DNA of 64,000 nucleotides, from the NCBI GenBank assembly GCA_963682055.1, contig OY821742.1:20397635-20461634 (forward strand). Reading direction: 5' to 3'. The stretch is from Primula veris. Taxonomy: Eukaryota; Streptophyta; Magnoliopsida; Ericales; Primulaceae. The position numbers and the translations under genes are program-made. Below, piece by piece: positions 23,801 to 33,900 of the stretch (position 1 is its first letter; each line of letters begins with the position of its first letter). The notes below the pieces were generated by a model. The model was not told the DNA's origin. It ran no database searches and saw nothing but the letters and a program-made list of their open reading frames with translations.

Positions 23801-25135
23801 TTTTTTGTACCGTCTTGTATTGTTTCACAAATAATCTTAGTTTCCCAAACAATTTTTATAGTTATTCTGAACTTATAAGCAGTTAATCTTTTACAAAATG
23901 TACTCTTAAAAAATATAATAATATCTGTAAGTAGAAATCTGTCAGATTGTGTTTTTGCAATAGAAAATCGGATTCAACGATAAATTGCTTTAGCAATTTT
24001 ATTTTTTGGCTCAAAGTAGTTTTTTAGTTTACCGGTTTACCGGCCCAGAGCATTTTTGCCACCTGAAATTTATTTTTATTAATTTGTTCAGTCTCCTAAT
24101 CGTTTGGGGAAAAGTATTACCATGCATTTGCCCATACCATTTTGGACATCTTTAAAAGGTGCAAAGGCGTTAGTTAATGGTCAAGCTCTATCCTTACCGA
24201 ATCCAGGTTGATATACCATGTACCTTCCATTTCGTGTATACACGTCCATATTTCACCATAGAATTTGACTACATGTTTTCCCTTTGTGTTAATACGCAGG
24301 AAGTTACCTATCTATCACAAGAAAATGGAACTATGGCGACGAATTAATTCTTGAAATGCCAAGGAATCTGAGGACTGAGCGCATCTCAGGTAGGCATTCA
24401 GTCTTTCATGGGGCAATATAAGATTTATCAGTTTTGGCTTTTTTATTAACTAAAATTTTACTTTTATAATTGTATCGTGATTCAGATGAACGTCCCAAGT
24501 ATGCTAATGTTCAAGCAATTTTCTATGGACGCTACCTACTTGCTGGTTTGAGGGGCGGAGATTGGGACCTTAAAGGAACGCCAAACTCTCCTTTATCGAG
24601 TTGGATTACTCCAATCCCAGCTACTTACGATTCTCACTTAATTTCCCTTTCCCAACAATCTGGAAATTCGAAATTATTTTTCTCAGGAATAGACGACTCA
24701 ATCACAATGAAAGACACTCAACTGCCAGGCACCAATGAGTCATTGCACACAACTTTCAGAGTCGCTTTAAAAGACTCCTCCGGATTTTCCCAACCAAAAG
24801 ATGTGATTGCTAAACTGGTCATACTCGAACCTATCCATCTACCAGGAAACGTTGTTTCATATTCAGGAAAAGATCAAGGTCTTGTGGTTTCAGATCCTTC
24901 TTCAAATGGAACTGGTTCGGTCTTCAATTTGGTTGTTGGTTTGGATGGAAAACCAGGTAGATTTTCACTAGAGTCCGAGAGTCAGAAAGGTTGTTTCGTG
25001 TATGGGGGGAACGGAACAACCGTCAAACTAAGTTGCAATTCTGCTTCTGATGCGGTTTTTAAGCAAGCAACGAGCTTTTTAATGGAGAGCGGGAAAGTAG
25101 CTACAATCCCATCAGTTTCGTTGCGAAAGGTGTAA

Positions 25136-25934
25136 AAAGGAATTTCCTTCTTAGTCCTCTACATAATTTGAGAGATGAATACTACACTGTCTACTTCAAC
25201 ATTCAAGCTTAGAAAGCCAAATGGCTGATAAAGCTTTTATTTGTACGCTTTTGTGTTATCTATCCCTCTCTTTTTCTACCTTCAATCTTGAAGAGGAAGT
25301 CAAAGTGTTGTAATAAAGTTTGACCGTTTTAGAATTTAGTGGTTTCAAATCTGCCCCAATCACTGATAAGCTAAGTTAATTTGAACTTTAAATTTGTATT
25401 TCAAAGTTATTTCATAGTTGTAGATTTTTTTTTTCTAATATTGAACAACCATCTATAAAGGTAATCCAGATCCTCGGTATCAGGATCCGCAAGTTGATTA
25501 GAGATAGTTAAAATCATGTTTATTAAATAGATTATGACAATTGTGTCATGGTTGTGGTAATCTCTAATATATAGACTAGAGCGTCAATTAATTGTATCAA
25601 CCATCTAACTTTGTGATGAGTTTACCTAGAAAGTCGTTTTAGTGTTATTTGCTCGATGGATTGTCGTTAAGCATTCTATATGTAGGGGAAGAGAAATAAT
25701 AAAAGTAGGGAAAGAGAAGAGAAAAAGAGGGGAAATTTTTATAACACCTCAGAGTAGTCACAAATCTTGGATTATTGCTCAAGAAAAACCTTAAAATTTT
25801 CCACTCTTGAAAAAGCGAAAACAAAAAATATTGCTAAAGTGACCCCAAAAAGTAATGATAATCTCATTGTGGTTCACTAAATAGTAAATAAAGTCTATCA
25901 TGGGCATTTGATAACCATTTTTTTTTAATTTAAT
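25136..25934. other. 3' flank of the GH127 pseudogene
   Basis: Probable 3' UTR to about 25330 (AATAAAG at 25312), then AT-rich sequence with no open frame or recognised repeat, ending at an A/T-rich border with the LINE. Confidence 0.5.
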
Positions 25935-26241
25935 GGTGGAGAAAATACATATTTTTATTTATTTATAAATAATAAAAATACGGTGGGAAAACCCCATAAA
26001 AATATTGGGCCAAAAGTGCACCAATATGGAAAATAAATGTCAAAAGTGATTATTACAAATCTCTTGGGATTGAACTTGAAATAACTAAAGATTACATGGG
26101 TTTTTCTAGCAATAAAAGCAAAAATAATACAGATAATCCATGCGTGAGGTTCTTCTTCTTTGTCCTTTCCATACGAACCGATAAACTTCATTTCACACAC
26201 AAAGAGCTTAGAGAGAGAAACCATGGCGAAAATATTTTTAA

Positions 26242-26800
26242 TCATCTTAAATTATGATAATGATCACGATCCACTTTTAAAATCTTACCGAGAACGCAAG
26301 GGAAATCTTTTTGATCCTTTGAAATGATGTTCAAGCCCTCATTTGCTAACAAATTAGCTGCTCCATTAGTTTCTCGAAAAGTATGTATGATCTCCACATT
26401 TTTCTGTTTAATGATTTTTTTATTTGTCCAATTAATCCATAGATGATCCAACGACATTTTTCTTCATTATGAATAATATTTCCCATTCTCTTTGAATCAC
26501 TTTCTAATATAGTATTTTGATCTTCAACAATTGAGAATTCTTTTAGATTTGCCAAATCTTCTATCTACAGAGCAGAATTAGCTCTTTCATAAAAAGAAAA
26601 TCGATGAATGAAATTGCCCATACGGTCTCTAACCACCCCATCAATAACATAATACATAGGGCAAGATTTGTTGCTACCATCCACATTAATCTTAATAAAA
26701 TTAATAGGAGGTTTGTCTCAATAATTTTTTTGAATTTTCTTGCCAGGTTTGATTCCATTATTATCAGAAAACAGATCAAAAATTTTGTCAAAAGCCTTAT
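26242..26800 (-). pseudogene. LINE RNaseH domain remnant
   Basis: Two frames joined by eye give GNFIHRFSFYERA, LANLKEFSIVEDQNTILESD and HTFRETNGAANLLANEGLN, the usual plant LINE RNaseH order. The enzyme would remove the RNA strand during cDNA synthesis. At least one frameshift near 26560 breaks it. Confidence 0.7.
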
Positions 26801-27699
26801 CATTTTTTATGAAGAGGTAAAATTGACTTAGTATCTTTTTGATAATATCCTCACAAGAGAAAATACTATTATCAAACCTGCAACTGTATCTACATTTCCA
26901 AATTAACCAAATAATAATACAAGGAATAATTTTAAAAATTTACCTTTTAAATAGAAGTTTGATTTTGACCACCAAGCCATACACCTACGTCTAATGCTGT
27001 TATTGTAGTACTGGATACCCAAATGATTTCCAAAATAACTCTAAATCAAAGTAGCCATATGACCAGTAGTAAATAAATGCTATGATTTTCAACATTTTTA
27101 TAGTAGTAATCACACGTTGAGACTAAATTAACTCTGTTACTTTGAATGGTATTATCAAATGAAACCACGTTAAGCAAAAAAAATCACATCAAACATGAAA
27201 TTCTCAAAGGTATAAGTTTATCCCACATTAAAGAATGAGCCCAACTAAAATTTGCTTTGTTTCTTACTAGGTGCCAAGCTGATTTAATAGAGAAATCCCC
27301 TATTTTTGTCTCTTTCGAGGACATTATATCACTACCACAAGTATTCTTCATTATCTTATTTTGAAAATAAATGTGATAATCTGCAGGATATATCTAAGGT
27401 ATAATCTCTTTTTTCTATTCTCCATTAGCAGTTAAATCCTTTATTAAGTAGGAATTATTAACTTCCAAACACTTAATTGGACCATCACCTCTCCAATTGT
27501 CTAGGATGACATTCAAATTAGTTGACCAATTGACCAAATAATAATTTTTTCAGCTTTTTCTCCGACTTCAATCATTTTGTTATAAGTACCATTAGTGATG
27601 GCCCTAGTTGCCAAATTAGGGTGAACTTTTTTGCCATACTTATTCTTTATAAATAAAGACAAAAGCGATTTTTGCTTTCTAAATTTCTACCAAACTTTA

Positions 27700-29150
27700 A
27701 CAGCAAAAGCTCTAGAAATATCAAACATACTCCTTAAACCCAAACCACCATCTTCAATAGGTCTAGAAACTCTCTTCCAAGAAACCTAATGATACTTATT
27801 TTTATCTTTATTTTGACCCCACAAAAAATTAGAAAATATGTTCTCTACAACAGTAATAACATTTTTAGGAGGCAAAATAGCTAAGAGGATATATAGAGGC
27901 ATAGATTGAAGAACATAATTTATAAGAATGATTTTAGATCACATAAATATTCATTTAGACTTCCAATTATTGAGAGAATGTATGATTTTAGCCACCATAG
28001 AATGAAAATAAATGCTTTTCTTTCTAGCAGAGTAAAGATTACACCCTAAATAGATAAAAGGAGCCTTTTCCATTAGTAATTCCCAGCCTTTCTTCAATTT
28101 TCTTCCCTTAGCATTTGTGAGTTTTAGAGCAATATAGAGAACTATTTTCATAATTTACTTCTTGACCAGAATCAAATTCATAATTTCTTATCACCTTCTG
28201 AACTTCCTTTACTGATCTCACATTAGCAACAAAAAAAAAATGTTATCAACATAGGCTGAATGAGTAATAAAAGGACTCCCAATAGGAAATTTTAATCCCT
28301 GATAATAACCCTTGTGAACTCCCAATAGGCTAAATGATCATTTAGATTTCTTGAGACGACTTTTGAGCAGATAACAAAAAGATCAGAAGATAGCGGATCT
28401 CCTTATCTTAAGCTTTGATTATATTTGAAAAAACCAGAAGCTACACCATTGACAAAAACACTAAAGTAGATATTAGAAATAAGTCTCCAAGTTCTGTCAA
28501 TAAAAATCTCACTAAAACCCATTTTTCTCAAAACTTTTTTAAGAAAGAGTCAGGATACTTTATCATAATCTTTCTTCATGTCAAGTTTAATAGCAGCATT
28601 TTTTCCTTTATTTTTAGCATTTAAAGTACTAATCATTTCTTGAGCAAGAAGATTCTTATCAGTAATATCCCTCCCTTTAATAAAACTACTTTGATTATTT
28701 GAGATAATGTTGGGGAGAAAAACAGTCAGTCTAGTAGCCAAAATTTTAGATATAATTTTTTTGCAAAAATTACTTAAGCTGATAGGCCTGAAATCCACAA
28801 AAGTTTTAGGACTCTTGATCTTAGGAACCAGGGCAATCAAGTTTGACAAATATATCCCAAGAAATATAGCTTGACAAATAACATCTTTAATAATATGTCA
28901 AGTTTTAATGAAAAACACACCAGTAAAACCAACTTGTCCAGGTGAGCTGCCCTTATTAAGACCCCATATAGTTTCTTTAATTTCTTCTTCATTAGGATTT
29001 TTATCCATAACATAGTTCTCTTCATCACTAATAAGACAAGAAACTGTATTGATGCTAGAAAAATCACCTAAATCCTTAGGAGTTGGAGCAAAGACAGATT
29101 GAAAATAACTAGCAGCCTCATTCTTTATATCAGTAGCATTAGTCAAAATA
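27700..29150 (-). pseudogene. LINE reverse transcriptase remnant
   Basis: The conserved stretch NEEEIKETIWGLNKGSSPGQ (about 29000) is followed by LIALVPKIKSP, FRPISLSNFCKK and AIKLDMKKDYDKV (Asp in place of the usual Ala before YDKV). Frames change near 28850-28900. Further 3', YLGCNLYSARKKS (about 28050) matches the RT thumb/connector region. Close kin of the fragment at 44.6-45.6 kb. Confidence 0.8.
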
Positions 29151-29528
29151 TTACCATCTGTATGTCTAATACTAAAAATAGCTCAACTCTTTCTTTTTCC
29201 TTTTACCATATCTTGAAAATATTTAGAGTTACATTATCCCTTTATAACCCATTTAATATTAGCTTTTTGTTTCCAAAATTCTTCTTCAATTTTTTTTGCT
29301 AAGTCTACTTCCACACAGATTCTAGCTTTAGTATGTCTTTGTAATTTAGAAGTTGTCTTGTCAACTCTTAGAGGTACACCAAGTGCACTCGCTATGGAGA
29401 AAATACTAAACATGTTATAAAGATGAATAGGTAGATTTGGTAGGGTGACCCATACAGGAACAGTAGCAGATTCATAGTCTGGATCGAAATCATAAGTTCA
29501 TTTAAAAGTACGCATAGGAAGTTGATCT

Positions 29529-31380
29529 TGTAACATCCCATATTTTTATAAGTGTTTTTAATTATGAATTAATTTATCCAAAAACATTTTATACAAATTT
29601 TACCAAAAACCGATCATTCGACTAATTTTTAGCCAAAAACCGAAACTCTTCCGAAAAACTTTATTTTAAAAACTTGTTACTAATTTTATAAATAAAAAGG
29701 ACCCAATAGGTTTGTTTCTAAAGATTTGTTATTTTTGAGTAGTAAACAATATTTTTGGATTTAAAGTTAAATTTTAGAACTTTGGGGACCAAATAATTCG
29801 TTACCACAAACTTTCTCAAAACTGTTTTACATCTTCAAATCAGCCCACTTCTTTTAAAACAGTAACCTAAAACAAGAGAGAAAAAGAGAGAAAAGAGAGA
29901 AAAAGAGAGAAAAAGAGGAAGAAGAAGAGGAAACCACCACTAGCGGGTTCTTACCGGAAGTATCTCCTCTACGCACTAAGGTAACGGGGGTTATCCATTG
30001 CGACTAGACGAGGGTGTATGTTAGGATTAGGTTTTGAGTTTATTTTAAATTGGGGGTTTTGTCATCTATCTCAATTATGATCGATTAAATTGTTAATTGG
30101 GTTTATTTGTTATATGTTTAATTCACTTATTTGAATTGGAGAAGTTGATGAGTTAGTTATATTAATTTCGGATTAATGAGATTATGGATGGGTTTGCATG
30201 TTTTATGCGTTGATTATGTGATTATATAGTTGTTGATGAAATTGGGTAATTTATTGTTGATTAAAGATGAATTGTAGTTTAGGCATACAAGGTGTTTGTT
30301 AAAATGCTTGAATGAGGTTTATGTTGTTAGACTTGTTTGGCTAGTTGTGAATCTAGCACCTATGCTTATGGGTTATGATTGAAATACATTAGAGTGACGT
30401 ATGAGAATGTGTTATTTGCGTGGATTTATATATTGGCCAAGGCCGTATGAGAATGTGCTATTTACGTGGTTTTATATTATTGGCCGAGGCCTTGCGATTT
30501 AGCTGTAGTGGCAATGGTCTCTGTCTCTCCCTAATTCCAGGGACAGAATACGGCCGAGGGGATAGGGAATGACTCGTCTTACGGACTGGGGCGAGTGGCG
30601 TGAGAGGTCCCAGTGTGCACTATATTTATTTTATTGTTAGCAATGGTTTATGTCTCTCCCTAATTCCGGGGACATAAGACGGTCGAAGAGATAGGGAATG
30701 ACTCGTCTTACAGACTGGGACGAGTGGCGTGAGAGGTCCAAGTGCATACTATAAATCTACTTTTATGTTAGCAATGGTCTATGTCTCTCCCTAATTCTGG
30801 GGGCATAAGACGGCCGAAGGGATAGGGAATGACCTACCTTACGGACTGGATAGGTGGCGTGAGAGGTCCATGTATGCTATTGATGTGTGTAGAAGTTATT
30901 TAATTTATCTCGTTGTAGGATGTTATTATATTTCTTTTTATATGTTGATTATCGTAGTTGTTGTTTGTGGGTTCTTGCATTTATGGGATGGAGTGACGGT
31001 ATTTTGTGGTGCCGTCCCGTCTATTTATGTGCGTGGGACTCACCGTTATAATTTTGTATTTCAGGTACAACTTAGGTTGAGGCGTATGGTTAAGAGCTTT
31101 AGCAAGGCATCACATGGGTTCGGGCTTTTGCTTTCTTTTTACTTAGATTGTTTTTGAGGTTGTAGCCTACGGGCAAATTCATTCGTTTGTTATTTTTAGC
31201 TTTTATAAATCCTGTCTTGTAGCCGCGTTTGGCAAACAATTTATTTTATTCGTTTAATTGTTCCATTAGCTTGCAAATGTTTTCTTTTAAATTTCAATTT
31301 TGTACCAACAGGTTGTTTTCCTTTTATTTAAAAAAGGCCATGCCTTGATGTCCGTGTTTTATGGATTTTGGGGTGTGACA
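29529..31380 (+). repeat. 5' LTR of the Tekay-like gypsy
   Basis: Contains an AG-rich stretch (29874-29925) and, at 30500-30870, three tandem copies of a unit of about 125-140 bp (see separate entry). Ends TTTTGGGGTGTGACA. Confidence 0.88.
30510..30872 (+). repeat. Three-copy tandem repeat inside the 5' LTR (also in the 3' LTR at 38760-39110)
   Basis: Each unit holds CTCTCCCTAATTC, GATAGGGAATGAC, TTACGGACTGG and GTGGCGTGAGAGGTCC. In the 3' LTR the middle copy has lost its first part (near 38886). Tandem repeats upstream of the transcription start in LTRs often act as enhancers in other elements; here that is only inference. Confidence 0.8.
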
Positions 31381-32029
31381 AGTTGGTATCAGAGCTAACT
31401 AGGTTCTTGTATACTTTGGGACGATGGGAAGATGGGTAACCATTGGACCAAGATCCATCGTATCATTTTCATAAAACTTTTTCCAAAAATAAAACTTTTT
31501 CTAAACGGGGGGTTGCATTTAGCTTAAGACATGTAGCTAGAATTTACTAGTAGTTGATGAAAGGAAAGTCCACATGTGAGGCAAGTTGGGGACAATGAGG
31601 ACGGTTGTTGATCCCGGCTCGCCAAACTAATGGGTGGACCTCTCGTCGGTATGTGTGAAGGAATACCTTAGCGATGTGAAGTTTTAGAGTATGCGAGGAT
31701 GCTCGGGTGCATTAGGATAACGTATCGTGATGGGTTATCCCTCGCATTTTTGTATTGTTTGTATGCGTGTGTAGATTGATATAGTGTGTATGAGCTATAA
31801 GTTTGCATGTCTTGTAGGAGCAACTATTAAAGTGCGTGAATTGTGTCGTGGATGGTTTTATGTAGCATGTTTTTAAATTATTAACTTGTGTGTTGAGGAT
31901 TATTATATTCGAATCGATGTTGTTCGTAAAAATGTTATGGATTAGAATGATGTTGTGTGATATGTGCCTTGTAAGGAATTTACAAGTGTTGAATAATGTT
32001 ACGTTTTTGTATCGTTAATTTTTCTGCAG

Positions 32030-32216
32030 AAAAACGGCCAGTCGTTTTGTTAAAAACGATCGGTCGAATTTTTTCGGACCTCACTGTAAGGATTTTGACC
32101 AAAAACGATTGGTCGTTTTCCAAAATGATCGGTCGAATTTTTTCGGACCTCACTGGAAGGATTTTGACAAAAAACGATCGGTCGTATGTCAAAAACGATC
32201 GGTCGTATCTTGCGAT
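32030..32216 (+). repeat. Leader repeats rich in CGATCGGTCG, Tekay-like gypsy
   Basis: About six copies of AAAACGATCGGTCG or close variants lie in 190 bp, two of them within a larger repeat containing TTTTTTCGGACCTCACTG and AAGGATTTTGAC. The region is the untranslated leader between LTR and gag. Confidence 0.8.
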
Positions 32217-32282
32217 TTTGCTATTTTTCTCGTTATACTTCAAACGCTCGTAACTTCTTTGTTTTAACTCTGATTCTGGTTC

Positions 32283-32408
32283 CGCTTGAACCGTTGGCTT
32301 CGTTTTTCAGTCCTCTATCTTTCTGACATTTTGGAATTTACAGGTTCTATTTTTGGAAAAGACAAAGCGTATAATCAAAATCAATTATTGAACCCGTGGT
32401 TCACCAGA
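32283..32408 (+). repeat. Fragment related to the TR-GAG LTR inside the gypsy leader
   Basis: Shared blocks with the 3' half of the LTR at 52512-52789, in the same order: GAACCGTTGGCTTCGTT, CTCTATC, CTATTTTTGGAAAAGACAAA and GTATAATCAAAATCAATTAT, then TTGAACC..TGGTTCA. The leader copy lacks about 50 bp found in the LTR before GTATAATC. Confidence 0.75.
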
Positions 32409-32503
32409 AAGCTTGATAAAGTGATAAAACGAGCTTTTATCATGTATGAGTATTCATGTATGAGTAGTAGTGTTGAGTGAGACAACTAAAGTGTCGGTTT
32501 TAA

Positions 32504-33900
32504 ATGTTTGTAGTAATGGCTATTACCACAAGGACTAGTGGAAGGGGACCAGCTACACGCGGGGGCACACCACCATCAAGCGGTGCGGCTACCCGAGGTG
32601 GGGCAAGAGGAAGAGTAAGAAGAGCTCCAAAGGGGCAGGGAGCAACTAGAGGGGTAAGGGCTACTAGAGGTCATGGGGGAAGAGGTAACACTAAGGCCCC
32701 ACCACCTGAGCAACCCAAAGTAGAGGTAGAGGTTGAGAATGTATATGAGGGGGTGAATGAGGAAGAAGAAGAGACCTTTGCACCTGAACCGGAAATGGTA
32801 AATGCTAATCAAGTGATGACAGACCTTCAGAAGGTGGTGCAAATGATGGTGCAGAATGCACAAGCTGGGAGTTCAAGCAACAATGGATTGCTTAACTTCA
32901 CCCGATTGGGGGCTCCGACTTTCGATGGGGTAGGTGAACCATCCATAGCTGAAGGATGGGTGGACGAAATGGAGAAGTACTTGTCGGCAGCGGGTATCGT
33001 AGACGGGGAACAACGGGTGAATATGGCCCAGTTTCACCTAAAGGGTGAAGCACGGAAGTGGTGGTTAGGGATCATGGATACTTACGACATAACCAACATT
33101 GACTGGAATGAATTCATCGAATTGTTCAATTGACAATTTCTTCCTGATTCTTATAAGGATGAAATGAGGAGGCGGTTTGATGAACTATATCAAGGGGGTA
33201 TGACCGTACAAACATACCAGCTAAAGTTTACCTCACTCTCGAGGTATGCCCCAGACTCGGTTCTAGGGGGTGCGGAAAAATGTAGGAGGTTTATGAAGGG
33301 GTTGAATCCGACCATCTCGTTACAATTGGCATCAGCTCGACATGTCAATTATAATGAATTAGTAAAATCAGCCCAAGCTATGGAGGGAGCTCTACTCCAT
33401 AGCAAGAGAATCTTGGAGAAATAAAAAACCGGAAATGCTCCGAGGGAAGATAAGAAGCGGACTTGGGATATGGCGAATAATTCGCGATTTTAACAATCGG
33501 GAAGAGGAGAGAGGAGTTTTAATCCACCACCGACAAACGTCGTGATAAGGGGAGCGTGTTTCCACTGTGGAGACGCGAGCCATCGACGATTCGAGTGCCC
33601 TAGGGTCTAATGTAGGACTTGCAACCGATTTGGACATACGGCAAGGGTTTGTCCCAGGGGACAAGGAAGAATCGATACCAACCGACCCTTTAACCAACCT
33701 AAGTTGCCACCACCACCACCAAGAAGACCAGAATTTGTGCCACAACACCAATTACCTGGGAACCAAGGGGGAGGGTTTTGAGGTAACCACCTAGGAGGGG
33801 GAAACCGTGGGAACTACTAAGGAGGCAATCAAGGCCTGGGAAACCGAGGAAATCATGGGGGAAATTGAGGACCGCAAGGAAATCCACCGATTCAAGCACG
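32504..33900 (+). pseudogene. Tekay-like gag (broken)
   Basis: The N-terminus is Arg/Gly-rich (start 32504 or the in-frame ATG at 32516), then an acidic stretch and the gag core (RLGAPTFDGVGEPSIAEGWV, KGEARKWWLG). Stops follow at 33131 and 33422, though the frame continues with LYQGGMTVQTYQLKFTSLSR. Two zinc knuckles, CFHCGDASHRRFEC and CRTCNRFGHTARVC, lie near 33555 and 33615, and a Gln/Gly/Asn-rich tail follows. TGA at 33131 fits CGA to TGA change at a CpG. Confidence 0.8.

Larger units (their letters stand above)
15082..25135 (+). pseudogene. GH127 (DUF1680) beta-L-arabinofuranosidase-like gene, disrupted copy
   Basis: GH127 enzymes remove beta-L-arabinofuranose; plant members carry a signal peptide and are presumed cell-wall/secretory. 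Exons: 15082-15389 plus 20821-21034 (one exon split by a gypsy element), 22052-22249, 22404-22475, 22583-22678, 22791-22870, 22974-23048, 23284-23494, 23566-23765, 24092-24206, 24300-24389 and 24486-25135. Family signatures are AQQTNLEYLL-like (GQQTNLEYLL), DKPCFL, NTHVPI, EESCMTYNML, YADYYERTLTN and LLAGLRGGDWD, plus the C-terminal domain. Lesions: gypsy in exon 1; exon 2 (the GHYLSA to YTIHK segment in the other copy) not found between 21035 and 22051; TGA at 22187-22189; TAA at 23652-23654; one base missing near 22985; FWYC where the family has FWCC. The 650-bp last exon is intact. AATAAAG at 25312 may be the polyadenylation signal. Confidence 0.9.
25935..29523 (-). mobile_element. LINE (L1-type, RNaseH-bearing), main body, minus orientation
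   Basis: Read on the minus strand: the end of a DUF4283-type ORF1 (about 29335-29523), a linker, reverse transcriptase (about 27700-29150) and RNaseH (about 26240-26800), then a 3' UTR containing GGGGTTTTCCCACCG and an A-rich tail (T-run at 25919-25927 on +). RT signatures are DFRPISLSNFCKKIISKILA, QSSFIKGRDI and YLGCNL; RNaseH signatures are GNFIHRFSFYERA, FRETNGAANLLANEG. Stops and shifts show it is dead. The 5' piece resumes at 39620 after a gypsy insertion. No endonuclease domain is present. Confidence 0.85.

Noticed and set aside
30510..30872. Regular direct repeats as a possible CRISPR array
   Set aside because: Units are long, imperfect, lack unique spacers and lie inside a plant LTR that occurs twice.
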